Origin: JBBQYD01 sp942493075
Lineage (GTDB): Bacteria; Verrucomicrobiota; Verrucomicrobiia; Limisphaerales; UBA8199
Direction of reading: 5' to 3'
NCBI GenBank assembly: GCA_942493075.1
Contig: OW818681.1
Span: 3,534,001 to 3,598,000 of the forward strand
DNA length: 64,000 nucleotides
Below are positions 18,808-27,223 of the stretch, in pieces (positions within the stretch are counted from its first letter, which is position 1; every line of letters begins with the position of its first letter). The position numbers and the translations under genes were made by a program. Under the pieces are notes generated by a model, which made no database searches, was not told where the DNA came from, and was given only the letters and a program-made list of their open reading frames with translations.

Positions 18808-19205
18808 TTTATGAATTTGCTGCTCTTTTTCCGGGAGGAATTGATGCTCCTCAGAAACTCATCACTAAATCCCGGTAGTTTTTACTCAAAACAAAGAAAG
18901 AATCAATATTTCATTTTATTAATTTTACTTGTCGTGACCCAGCCCGTGGAGCGCCCAAACCGCATCGAACACATTCAAACCCAGCTCCTTACAACTTACC
19001 TTTCTTCGCCGTTTTCGACGCCTTATATTCCGTTCCCCCTGCAAACTTAGCATCAGGCCTCTGCATTTTCTCTAACAGACCGTATTATAAAGTGAGAAAA
19101 AATCATTCACTGGAAAAAGCCTGTGGTTCCGCTCACCACTTCCCTCTTCGCCCTGAGCCCCTGTGCATTGGTCGCCGCGCTGCGCCTACAGCCCTGCACA
19201 TAAAA
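18808..19205. other. Intergenic region upstream of gltB
   Basis: About 400 bp without a convincing gene. The part nearest gltB (18860-18935) is unusually AT-rich, as expected for a promoter region reading leftward. The part from 18940 to 19200 has normal composition and contains no tRNA, repeat or recognisable RNA motif. Short open frames here have no domain features or ribosome-binding sites. Confidence 0.5.
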
Positions 19206-19230
19206 AAGCGCCCGAAAAACTCGGGCGCTT
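19202..19230 (-). terminator. Rho-independent terminator of the LTxxQ-like gene
   Basis: A 10-bp perfect stem (19206-19215 with 19221-19230) with a 5-nt loop. On the minus strand it is followed by a T-run, about 20 bp after the stop codon at 19252. Confidence 0.85.
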
Positions 19231-19251
19231 CATTCAGGACTGAAAAATCAG

Positions 19252-19668
19252 TTAATCCTTCTTGTGGCCTTTCTTCTTGCCTCTCTCGCCGGGCGTAGAA
19301 GCTGGGCCCTTTTTACCCTGCTCGTGAGCCTTCTCCCATTTGGCGTATTGCTCAGCAGTCAGGGTCTCTTTCATTTTAGCCTGAGCGTCCTTCCTCAATT
19401 CGGCGTTCTTCTCTTTTCTTTGCTCCTGAGTCAGAGTTGTGTCATTCCGAATAGCCTCGGCTTTCTTGCGCTGTTCCTCACGGAAGGTGCGCATCTTGGT
19501 CTGCTGCTCTTTGGTAAGTTTCAGCTCTTCAGCCATGCGGTTACCGGGCATGCGCTCAGAAGTGAAATGCTTCTTTTGCTCTGCCTTCTTTTCCTGTGCC
19601 TGGCTGCTGACGGCCACTAAAGTGCCCAGAGCCAGAGCAGCCACTAAGCCGTAATTTGTGATCTTCAT
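19252..19668 (-). CDS. Exported charged helical protein, Spy/CpxP (LTxxQ)-like
   Basis: A 138-residue protein with a signal peptide (MKITNYGLVAALALGTLVAVSSQAQ, cleavage probably after SQA) and a highly charged, Lys/Glu/Gln-rich mature part. Three related helix segments, LTKEQQTKM, LTQEQRKEK and LTAEQYAKW, resemble the LTxxQ motif of Spy/CpxP periplasmic chaperones, which protect outer-membrane proteins or sense envelope stress. The tail is very basic (GKKKGHKKD). The ATG at 19668 follows a TTG two codons upstream. Function is inferred only from motif and location. It ends in its own strong terminator, so it is monocistronic or the last gene of its transcript. Confidence 0.65.
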   Translation of the reverse strand: MKITNYGLVAALALGTLVAVSSQAQEKKAEQKKHFTSERMPGNRMAEELKLTKEQQTKMRTFREEQRKKAEAIRNDTTLTQEQRKEKNAELRKDAQAKMKETLTAEQYAKWEKAHEQGKKGPASTPGERGKKKGHKKD

Positions 19669-19756
19669 AATCAATCAAGTCTTCTTCTTAGGCAGCTCCA
19701 TGCTGCCTGTGTCCGATGTATTCCTAGACGCAGCGGGTCAGCCAAAGGTTACGCGG

Positions 19757-22700
19757 TCATTGTGCAGTATCTATGACCATGCGATAAAACCTCGGCCCGT
19801 GGTCAGTGGTTTGGACCATGCTTGCTTCCGCACCAGTGGCAATAACCTGACCCGCTTCGAGCCAGACTGGGTTTGCCAGATCAACACAATACTGGAGGCG
19901 GTAACGCGTTCCTGTAACGGCATTCCATTGGAGACGGATCTCGCTCTCCTCCGTAAGCGAGGTGGCCAATGTCGGCGCCGGCTTGACCCCCACTGAAAAG
20001 GCATTCGTGGCCCTGAGTGGAGGATTCGAATTATCTGATACGATGACCGGTATGACATGCTCGCCAACCTGCTGCTCGCTTGGGGTCCATGTGAATTGTC
20101 CGGAGTCTGAATCGATAGCGGCTCCGGAGGGGCTTCCTGTCCCGAGGCTGAAGCTAAGCTTCCTCTCCGATAGCAGTGAAAAGTTATCCAGGAAAATCGA
20201 GTGAATCCCCGTCTGCGTGGGCACAATCGCCAAATGTTCCAACACGGCCAACTGCGAAGCTGTGCCTAGAATGCCATTCCCCGATGCAAAGCTGCGGACC
20301 ACCTCGTTGCTAAACACAAAGGTCAATCGCGTCCAATTACTGGAAGCAACGAGACGACTCGGGATCGGGGCGGGGCCATTAACGCCCGTTACCCCTACCC
20401 ATTCGATTCCGCCGGTTGTCCCGCCATCGCTGCCCGGGGTTGTGCCCGCGGGAGTGCTGGTCTCCCGCACTCCTAACCCAACTCGGATTGGTTTATCGCT
20501 CCAAACGTCAAATGCGAACTTTCGGCCGATGTTGATAACCGGGTTCGGCCAATTCAACGAACCAGAGGTTGTTAGCCGCAGCCATGGGTTGATCGCGTTG
20601 GTGAAATTGCAGTCCACTCGCAATACCAACCCCGTGCCATGGCCGCCTGGAAAGGTATCTGTGACAGCGGCCAAGTCTGGGAAAATGTCCAGGTGCCCGC
20701 TCGTGCTTCCGGAAAAGCGAGGGCTCCGGACGAGTACAATTCCGTTAGCGGTCTCAGTGAGGAACGCTTCGAAATCGACCAGCATTTGTTGGAAATCCGG
20801 GACAGTGGCTGAGATTCCGAACGTCAGAGGCAACCCTGCCGTTGTTATCTGCGATGTTACCGGATTCAGTGAAGGTGCAATCCCAAGAGTGCTCGCGCTG
20901 GCAACTCCCGAGTATGGGCTGCTACCAGCAGGATTGAATGCAGCAACTCGGTAATAGTAAGTGTTTCCGGGTAAAAGTGTCTGGTCCGCATAGGCGGTCG
21001 AGTTCTGCGGCAGCACAGCCACATCATACCATGGCCCCGAGGCCGAGAGTGCTCTCTCCAGGACGTAACCGGTCTCAGCCGCATTGTTGTCCGTCCAGGT
21101 TAATTGTATCCGGTTGGTGTTGGCTGATACGGCTACAGGAGTCACGGGCACGTTTGCCGGGGCCAAATACACACGCTCTAGAAAGTTTTCCGGTGACCAC
21201 CCAATTGTACCGTCGGTCCACTGGACCTGGTACCAGGTGAATCCCGCCTTGGGCGTATCGTTGGTTATCAGTGTTGCGCCGGTCAATATCGTGCCACGAG
21301 CGCTGGTCGGCTGGGTTTTGATGAGCGGACAATCCATCCCGTTGGATATGGAGCCTCCAGCACAAGTTCGCACCTCCACAGTCTTGAGTGGCTTTACATC
21401 ATCTCCGGCGAGCAAGGACTGGGCTTTAACCAGAGTGTAATTTGGATAATAATGCTGCACCAACCATCTCCAATCGCGCCGGGGATACCCATTAGGTGTG
21501 GCGTCTCCGCTGCTGCGCCCCGCCATTCGACGTCCTGTCGCCCATCGAGCAGTCCCCCATTGGCACATTCCCCTGCCATGGCCGTACTCGGTCTCACCAA
21601 CGCATGCCGGGTCGTATAAACAACCTGAAGTGGGAGCTGTAAAACCGTCCCCACAGGTTTGATCCAGTTGGTTGTTCTCCGCTGAATACTCTGTACTGGG
21701 AATTGTGCCGCTGCTTGTGACAACCACCATGTTGTCTGTGTAGTTCACGGCGCGGTCAGTCAAAGAGTTGATCTTGGATGGATTATAAACCTGGCAGGAG
21801 GTTGTGGCACAGATGTCATATAAACTGGAGGCGGTAACGCCGTTGATCTTTGCAATGGCATAGCACCGGACTGCCACGGCCCCTGCGTTCAGCGAATTGC
21901 TTCCACCGGTGTAGTTGCCCCAACTCGGTATCCACTCGGAAGCCAGCACCGCCCTGGCATAGTAGTTCATCGAAACGTAATCGACGGTCACACCATCAGA
22001 AAGAAGGACGCGGATCTGTTTGGGCACACGCACCGTTGAGTTCGTTAAGGCCGTGGAAGAAATCTCCGGGGCAGCCAGATCCAGAGGCGGTGCGAGGACA
22101 GAAGGGCGGGCTGTCTTACGGGCATTCTGCAGAGCAGCCTGGGGAGCTCGTCGGCGCGCAGTGCTCTCGTTGAATATGTTCAGCCCTGAACCCGGGTCAA
22201 GGCGCACCCGATATGTCCAATCTCCCCCGGGCCACAACTCGACTTTCCGAAACTCGTGGGTCTGGAATCCTGCATGCTCAAACCTCAAGGTGCTTTCGTA
22301 TGTCGGCTCCGATCCGGGGCTGACTGGCACGTAAAGACGGAAGAACCCCATCGAATCGGACCGCGTCGTTGCACCAGAGTCTGAAGTTACACGCACGTCG
22401 GCCAGCAACTGACCACTCGAGGAATCGACTATAAAACCTTGGATCAACATGGCATTGGAACGAACGAGCTGTGCGACTCGCTCAGGGTCCAACTCAGCAG
22501 GCGGGGTTTCCGGGTCAAGCAGCACACGAATCCGGAATGGATTGCCAGAACCTGTCTCCACAAAAGCAGACATTGGGTGGTGACCGGCTGCTGAAATCGC
22601 AAGTTCGTGCCTGCCAGAAGGCAACGTTAGGGCCGCCCTGCCAGATGCCGCGAGCTGCTCCTTATCCAGGATCAGCACGCTCGCCCCTGAACTGAGATTC

Positions 22701-22864
22701 AGCACCGAAACTCGATCCGGGTGAATTGCCCGACCTGTTGCGCTATCAATCACCTCAAGCGCCAGGTTGGGGGTTGGAGCCGTGGCGCCAAGCAGTACCA
22801 AGCCCGGCATGAGGAACCCCAACAACAACGCGATCCTAGTGACGAACCTGGCTTTTAATGACAC
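19757..22864 (-). CDS. Large exported SpoIID/LytB-domain protein with SH3, Fn3 and Ig-like domains
   Basis: A 1035-residue secreted protein. In order: signal peptide (1-30); a carboxypeptidase-regulatory-like beta domain (about 35-115) and a second (about 140-230); a SpoIID/LytB domain (about 285-475) with VSMNYYARAVLASEW, AGAVAVRCYAIAK and GHGRGMCQWGTARWA; a bacterial SH3-like domain (about 490-565); an Fn3 domain (about 570-660, AAFNPAGSSPYSG); a putative Ig domain split by a jellyroll-like carbohydrate-binding insert (about 660-965); and a C-terminal beta domain with RYRLQYCVDLANPVW. SpoIID enzymes are lytic transglycosylases acting on denuded peptidoglycan in spore formers; the same domain occurs as amidase enhancer LytB. 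A wall-remodelling or surface role is inferred. The start is GTG at 22864, 30 bp after hisH. Confidence 0.75.
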   Translation of the reverse strand: MSLKARFVTRIALLLGFLMPGLVLLGATAPTPNLALEVIDSATGRAIHPDRVSVLNLSSGASVLILDKEQLAASGRAALTLPSGRHELAISAAGHHPMSAFVETGSGNPFRIRVLLDPETPPAELDPERVAQLVRSNAMLIQGFIVDSSSGQLLADVRVTSDSGATTRSDSMGFFRLYVPVSPGSEPTYESTLRFEHAGFQTHEFRKVELWPGGDWTYRVRLDPGSGLNIFNESTARRRAPQAALQNARKTARPSVLAPPLDLAAPEISSTALTNSTVRVPKQIRVLLSDGVTVDYVSMNYYARAVLASEWIPSWGNYTGGSNSLNAGAVAVRCYAIAKINGVTASSLYDICATTSCQVYNPSKINSLTDRAVNYTDNMVVVTSSGTIPSTEYSAENNQLDQTCGDGFTAPTSGCLYDPACVGETEYGHGRGMCQWGTARWATGRRMAGRSSGDATPNGYPRRDWRWLVQHYYPNYTLVKAQSLLAGDDVKPLKTVEVRTCAGGSISNGMDCPLIKTQPTSARGTILTGATLITNDTPKAGFTWYQVQWTDGTIGWSPENFLERVYLAPANVPVTPVAVSANTNRIQLTWTDNNAAETGYVLERALSASGPWYDVAVLPQNSTAYADQTLLPGNTYYYRVAAFNPAGSSPYSGVASASTLGIAPSLNPVTSQITTAGLPLTFGISATVPDFQQMLVDFEAFLTETANGIVLVRSPRFSGSTSGHLDIFPDLAAVTDTFPGGHGTGLVLRVDCNFTNAINPWLRLTTSGSLNWPNPVINIGRKFAFDVWSDKPIRVGLGVRETSTPAGTTPGSDGGTTGGIEWVGVTGVNGPAPIPSRLVASSNWTRLTFVFSNEVVRSFASGNGILGTASQLAVLEHLAIVPTQTGIHSIFLDNFSLLSERKLSFSLGTGSPSGAAIDSDSGQFTWTPSEQQVGEHVIPVIVSDNSNPPLRATNAFSVGVKPAPTLATSLTEESEIRLQWNAVTGTRYRLQYCVDLANPVWLEAGQVIATGAEASMVQTTDHGPRFYRMVIDTAQ

Positions 22865-22894
22865 GGCTTTTTCTTATTGATGGTTAGGGGACTC

Positions 22895-23515
22895 TCAGGC
22901 GGCGAGTTTGACAAAATTGGAAAGCAGCCGCAGTCCCACGGTCTGGCTCTTTTCCGGGTGAAACTGGGTTGCAAACACATTGCCCCGCCAAACAGACGAG
23001 GCGAAAGTGTCCCCATACTCGGTTGTGGTAGCGATGATCGATCGATCCGTCGGCAGGGGAAAAAAGCTATGAACGAAATAGACGTAACTTCCCTCCTCGA
23101 TTCCTGCGTAGAGGGGACAATCGGGTTGCTGAAGGTGGATTTGGTTCCAACCAATCTGCGGTATTTTGAGACCAGGGCGGTCTGTGAATCGAACGACGTT
23201 TCCCTTGAAGACGCCAAGACCTGCTGCGCAACTGTTGAACTCCTGGCTTTGCTCAAACAACGCCTGGTAACCAACACATATCCCCAGGAAAGGCCTGCCC
23301 GTCTCAATGAACTCGCGGCTGGCAGACAAGAGATCCTGCTTATCAAGGGACTGTAAGCAGTCGTCAAAAGCGCCCACCCCGGGCAAAACCACGCCATGGG
23401 CATCCTTCAACTGGCTGGGATTGGTAACCACCTCAACCTCCGCTCCCACTTTGAGCAAGGCGCGATAAACGCTGCGGAGATTTCCTGAGCCGTAATCAAC
23501 TAGAGCAATCACCAT
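22895..23515 (-). CDS. hisH: Imidazole glycerol phosphate synthase, glutaminase subunit
   Basis: A 206-residue class I glutamine amidotransferase that supplies ammonia to HisF for histidine and AICAR formation. The catalytic Cys lies in FLGICVGYQALF and the His/Glu pair in TQFHPEKSQ. The N-terminus VDYGSGNLRSVYRAL and the oxyanion region LPGVGAFDDC are diagnostic of HisH rather than other amidotransferases. The frame opens at GTG 23518, with ATG at 23515. No other his gene is in the window, so it is separated from hisF. The adjacent exoprotein gene on the same strand has no evident link. Confidence 0.93.
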   Translation of the reverse strand: MVIALVDYGSGNLRSVYRALLKVGAEVEVVTNPSQLKDAHGVVLPGVGAFDDCLQSLDKQDLLSASREFIETGRPFLGICVGYQALFEQSQEFNSCAAGLGVFKGNVVRFTDRPGLKIPQIGWNQIHLQQPDCPLYAGIEEGSYVYFVHSFFPLPTDRSIIATTTEYGDTFASSVWRGNVFATQFHPEKSQTVGLRLLSNFVKLAA

Positions 23516-23653
23516 CACATTCTACGATCTGAACCACGCGATAGCAATTCCATCAGAGGCTGTTTGATGGGCATGCCGGCTGAGTGCCTGAGCAGTTAAT
23601 CCGGCTCATTAAGCGCTTTAAGCCATGCGTAGCACCTGCTAGTCTCGACCTGG

Positions 23654-25897
23654 ATGAACATAGCGGGAAAAGCCCCTGCGCAGGACCAGCGCTACCCGGC
23701 TTGGATTGCCATTTCAATCGGAGTTGCCTACTCGGCGCTAGTCACTTGGGCTGAGGCCACGCGGCTGTTTGGTATTACCGATTTTATTTTCTTCTACCTG
23801 CTCGGAGTATGTCTTGTAGGGTTCACTGCCAGTTGGCGCTGGGCCATTGCCGTAGCCCTGGCATGTGCGGTGATGGATGGATGGTGGCAGCATGGACGCG
23901 AAGCCCGCTTTTTGAGCACGGAGATGATTTGGGTCTTCTCCAGCGACCTGTGTGTTTTTGCGCTGGCAGGCTGGCTGGCCGACCGCGTGCGGCTCTTGAG
24001 TATCGAGCGTCGAGAGCTTGCTACGGAGAACGCGGCAAGAAAAGCCGCACTGCGTGAGTTGGAAGCCACCAAAGAACGGCTCGCCCTGGTGCTCCAGCAC
24101 AGCCCGGCCTGCCTTTATGCCGCAGAGATAACTCCACCCTATCAGCTCATCTATGTCAGCGAGAACGTCAGCCGATTATTTGGCTACGCCGCCGCTGATT
24201 TGGCCGGCGGCCATGGGCAGTGGCTGAAGCACGTCCACCCGGATGACCTGGGTTCTGTGCAGGCCTACCTGGCTGAGTTCTTCGCCAAAGCTGAGGCATC
24301 ATGCGAATACCGTCTTCAAAAAAAAGACGGCCCTTACGTCTGGGTTCTGGATCACGCTAAACTCCTCAAGGACGATGAGGGCAAGCCCATCCAGGCCATG
24401 GGATTCATCACGGATATCAACGACCGAAAGACAGCCCTGGTCACTCTCGAAGTTCAACGCGACCTCGCCGTCAGTTTGAGTCTGCGGCAGGACCTCTCCA
24501 TTGGTCTCAAAAGTCTCATGGACGTCGTCTTGCGCATGGAGGGAATCGACTGCTGTGCGATCTTCCTGGCCGATGAGCACACGTCGGGATTTCGTCTGGC
24601 TATGCATTCCGGTTTTTCGGAAGAATTCGTTCAGATCATCAGGAATCCACCACCAGCAGCCAGCCCGATTCGAAGCATCCTGATCGAGGGGAAGCCCTTT
24701 TATTCCAGCTTCCCTCAAATGCAGCCGGAAAACCCTGCGGTTCAGGTGGAAAAACTGAGGTGCCAGGCGATCATCCCGCTTCAGTTCCAGGGTCGCCTCC
24801 TGGGACTGCTGAACGCGGCATCGCACCAAACTCTGGCGGTTCCATCCCAAACCCGTCATTTTCTTGAAGCACTGGCTGCGCAAGCAGCAGGAGCCATCTC
24901 TCGAATCCGCACTCACGAAGCATTGCTAAGAAGCGAGAACCGTCTAAAAACCATCATTGATAGCACACCAGTGATTGTTCTGGCGGCTGACTTGGAGGGG
25001 CGCATCACCTTTGAAGATGGCCAGGCGCTTAGGACCCTGCGCATGGAACCCGGGGCACACCTCGACTCTTTTATCTGGGACTTGTGCCAGCCCAGCTACC
25101 GGGTTCGCAATTACGTTCAGCAGGTGCTGCAAGGGGAAGAGTTCAATGCGTTTGTTGATATCCAGAAAGCCCCCTTTGATTGTTGGTTCTCCCCCGAACG
25201 CGACGCACAGGGCAGGATCATCGGGTTCTTTGCCATCGCCACAAACCATTCCGAACGTCAGCGCCTTGAAAGCCAAATCCTGGACATCAGCGATCGGGAA
25301 CAAGCCCGAATTGGCCAGGACATTCATGATGGATTGTGCCAGCAACTGGTGAGCCTTGCCTTCGATGCCAACGCGCTGCACACCCGGATTGAGGAGGCAA
25401 ATCTCCCCGCGGCCAGTTTAGCCGAGCGAATCTGTTCGTTGCTCGATTCAGCTATTACGGAAGCCCGCCGCCTGGCCCGGGGGCTTTTCCCTATTCGGCT
25501 GGATGCTGACGGATTGCCTTCGGCGCTGGAGGAGCTGGCGCTCGCCACGACAGACCGTTTTGATCTGCGTTGTCGATATGTACAGCAAGGCCAGCCTCCG
25601 GTGATTTCCCAGGCCCAGGCGACCCATCTCTATCGCATTGCACAGGAGGCCGTGACTAATGCGGGCAAACATGCCCGTCCGAAGCAAATCTCCATAGTGC
25701 TGATCTCAGCCAGCGCAGGTTTGGAGCTGCGAATAGAGGACGACGGGCTTGGCTTGGCACCCGACCGCATACACCAGGGCATGGGCCTCTCGATCATGGA
25801 TTATCGCGCGCGCAGCATTGGCGCCACAGTCAGCCTTTCGACTGATCCTGGCAAAGGCACTACAGTTTCTTGTTGCGTCCCGCGCCAACTGAGCTAA
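23654..25897 (+). CDS. Membrane sensor histidine kinase, NarL/HisKA_3 type (PAS-GAF-PAS)
   Basis: A 747-residue kinase. About four hydrophobic segments in the first 115 residues form a compact membrane domain. They are followed by a coiled linker (ERRELATENAARKAALRELEATKERL), a PAS domain with PAC motif (about 150-270, ending MGFITDINDRK), a GAF domain (about 290-430, with two adjacent Cys in GIDCCAIF), and a second PAS domain (about 440-540). The HisKA_3 dimerisation domain carries the phospho-acceptor His558 in RIGQDIHDGLCQQL. The HATPase domain has the N-box HLYRIAQEAVTNAGKHA and G-boxes EDDGLGL and GMGLSIMDYRA. The signal is unknown; the GAF and PAS pair may bind a cofactor. It is followed 13 bp later by its response regulator. 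Confidence 0.9.
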   Translation: MNIAGKAPAQDQRYPAWIAISIGVAYSALVTWAEATRLFGITDFIFFYLLGVCLVGFTASWRWAIAVALACAVMDGWWQHGREARFLSTEMIWVFSSDLCVFALAGWLADRVRLLSIERRELATENAARKAALRELEATKERLALVLQHSPACLYAAEITPPYQLIYVSENVSRLFGYAAADLAGGHGQWLKHVHPDDLGSVQAYLAEFFAKAEASCEYRLQKKDGPYVWVLDHAKLLKDDEGKPIQAMGFITDINDRKTALVTLEVQRDLAVSLSLRQDLSIGLKSLMDVVLRMEGIDCCAIFLADEHTSGFRLAMHSGFSEEFVQIIRNPPPAASPIRSILIEGKPFYSSFPQMQPENPAVQVEKLRCQAIIPLQFQGRLLGLLNAASHQTLAVPSQTRHFLEALAAQAAGAISRIRTHEALLRSENRLKTIIDSTPVIVLAADLEGRITFEDGQALRTLRMEPGAHLDSFIWDLCQPSYRVRNYVQQVLQGEEFNAFVDIQKAPFDCWFSPERDAQGRIIGFFAIATNHSERQRLESQILDISDREQARIGQDIHDGLCQQLVSLAFDANALHTRIEEANLPAASLAERICSLLDSAITEARRLARGLFPIRLDADGLPSALEELALATTDRFDLRCRYVQQGQPPVISQAQATHLYRIAQEAVTNAGKHARPKQISIVLISASAGLELRIEDDGLGLAPDRIHQGMGLSIMDYRARSIGATVSLSTDPGKGTTVSCCVPRQLS

Positions 25898-25910
25898 ATA
25901 CGCAGGAGTC

Positions 25911-26585
25911 ATGATCAACCAGGCCGCCCAAGGGAAGAAGGAGGGACCGCATCGGATCCTGTTGGTTGATGATCATCCGATGGTTCGTGAGCGCCTCTCT
26001 GAAATCATTTCCAGGGAAACCGACCTTCAGGTGTGCGGCGAAGCCGAGGACCGAAACGATGCTCTCGAAGCGGCCGAGTCTACCAAACCGGATCTTGCGA
26101 TTGTGGATATCACCCTCAAGAGCTCTGACGGGCTGGAGCTGGTGAAGGACATGCGCACCCGTTGGCCGAACATGTCTGTTCTGGTCGTATCCATGCATGA
26201 CGAATCGTTGTATGCTGAAAGAGTGATCCGAGCCGGAGCGATGGGCTACATCACGAAGCAGGAGGCCACTCGAAACATTCTCCTGGCCATTCGAACGGTT
26301 ATTCGCGGTGAGGTTTACCTAAACCAGAAAATCGCCACACGCATCATCTCCCGCATGACCCTTCACAAGATCGAGAACGCATGTCCTACGGAACTGCTCG
26401 CCGATCGCGAATTACAGGTCTTCGAACTTACAGGACGCGGTCTTAACGCGCGCGAAATCGCCGAGCGGCTAAAAATTGGCGTCAGCACAGTGGAGACTTA
26501 CAGGAGCCGTATCCGTGAAAAACTCAGTTTAAAGGACAGTGGTGAACTGCTCCGCACCGCCATTTCGTGGGCCCGGGGCAAGTGA
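25911..26585 (+). CDS. NarL/LuxR-type response regulator
   Basis: A 224-residue regulator. The receiver domain (about 18-135) has the acidic pair in LLVDDHPMV, the phospho-acceptor Asp66 in AIVDITLKSSDG, the Thr/Ser switch in VVSMHDE and Lys in YITKQEA. The C-terminal LuxR-type HTH (about 160-220) has LADRELQVFELTGRGLNAREIA and GVSTVETYRSRIREKL. It is the partner of the upstream kinase, as the genes are 13 bp apart and a good AGGAG precedes its ATG. Targets are unknown. Its last 57 bp overlap the convergent 3-methyladenine glycosylase gene. Confidence 0.93.
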   Translation: MINQAAQGKKEGPHRILLVDDHPMVRERLSEIISRETDLQVCGEAEDRNDALEAAESTKPDLAIVDITLKSSDGLELVKDMRTRWPNMSVLVVSMHDESLYAERVIRAGAMGYITKQEATRNILLAIRTVIRGEVYLNQKIATRIISRMTLHKIENACPTELLADRELQVFELTGRGLNAREIAERLKIGVSTVETYRSRIREKLSLKDSGELLRTAISWARGK

Positions 26586-27200
26586 GCTCTTGGGAGCGCG
26601 CGAAAGAAACCTGCTCCTGGCGAGAACGAAACGTAATGGCAATTCCGCAGCCAGCGTGATGCCCACCCGAGGAGTAATCATGATGGGTCCGTGGCGTTCA
26701 CGGTAAGTCTGAATCTGGGGATTCGCCGCGATCATCAACGGACCTGCAGTCTCACACAAATCCGCACCGTTCAACGAGCGGTCGATGCCAAGCGCGGCAC
26801 AAACTTTTCCGGGCCCGTTAGCAAGGTGCTGCTGCTTCCGAACTCGGTCCCTCTTAAACTGGATCGATTCGCAACCCAACACAGGCTCAATAGCACGGAT
26901 GAGCACCGCCTCCCCCCTGCCCTTTGAATTGCAGACGGCATTTACACAGTGATGGCAGCCATAGATGAAATAAACATAAGCATATCCCGGCGGGCCAAAC
27001 ATGATCTGGTTTCGGGTTGTGGGTCCCCGAAAGGCATGACAGGCAGGATCACCCTCAAGGTAGGCCTCGGTTTCCACAATCACTCCCCCGGATATTTTCC
27101 CGGAGTCGTTGCGGAGCAACAATTGTCCCAACAACTCACGGGCCACCGTCTCGGCAGAAGGCGCAAAAAACGTGCGGGGTAATGGCTCGTAATCTCTCAT
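26529..27200 (-). CDS. mpg: DNA-3-methyladenine glycosylase (AAG/MPG family)
   Basis: A 223-residue alkylbase DNA glycosylase that removes 3-methyladenine, hypoxanthine and related lesions in base-excision repair. Family features are ARELLGQLLLR, the catalytic Glu region VIVETEAYLEGDPACHAF, RNQIMFGPPGYAYVYFIYG, NGPGKVCAALGID and the C-terminal PRVGI. The last 20 residues (after FLSRAPKSS) lie beyond the conserved core and are encoded by DNA antisense to the end of the response regulator gene. Ku, LigD and topoisomerase IB lie within 8 kb, so DNA-maintenance genes are loosely grouped here. Confidence 0.92.
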   Translation of the reverse strand: MRDYEPLPRTFFAPSAETVARELLGQLLLRNDSGKISGGVIVETEAYLEGDPACHAFRGPTTRNQIMFGPPGYAYVYFIYGCHHCVNAVCNSKGRGEAVLIRAIEPVLGCESIQFKRDRVRKQQHLANGPGKVCAALGIDRSLNGADLCETAGPLMIAANPQIQTYRERHGPIMITPRVGITLAAELPLRFVLARSRFLSRAPKSSLAPGPRNGGAEQFTTVL

Positions 27201-27223
27201 CTCGGCTCAGTGTAGCGCACGGA

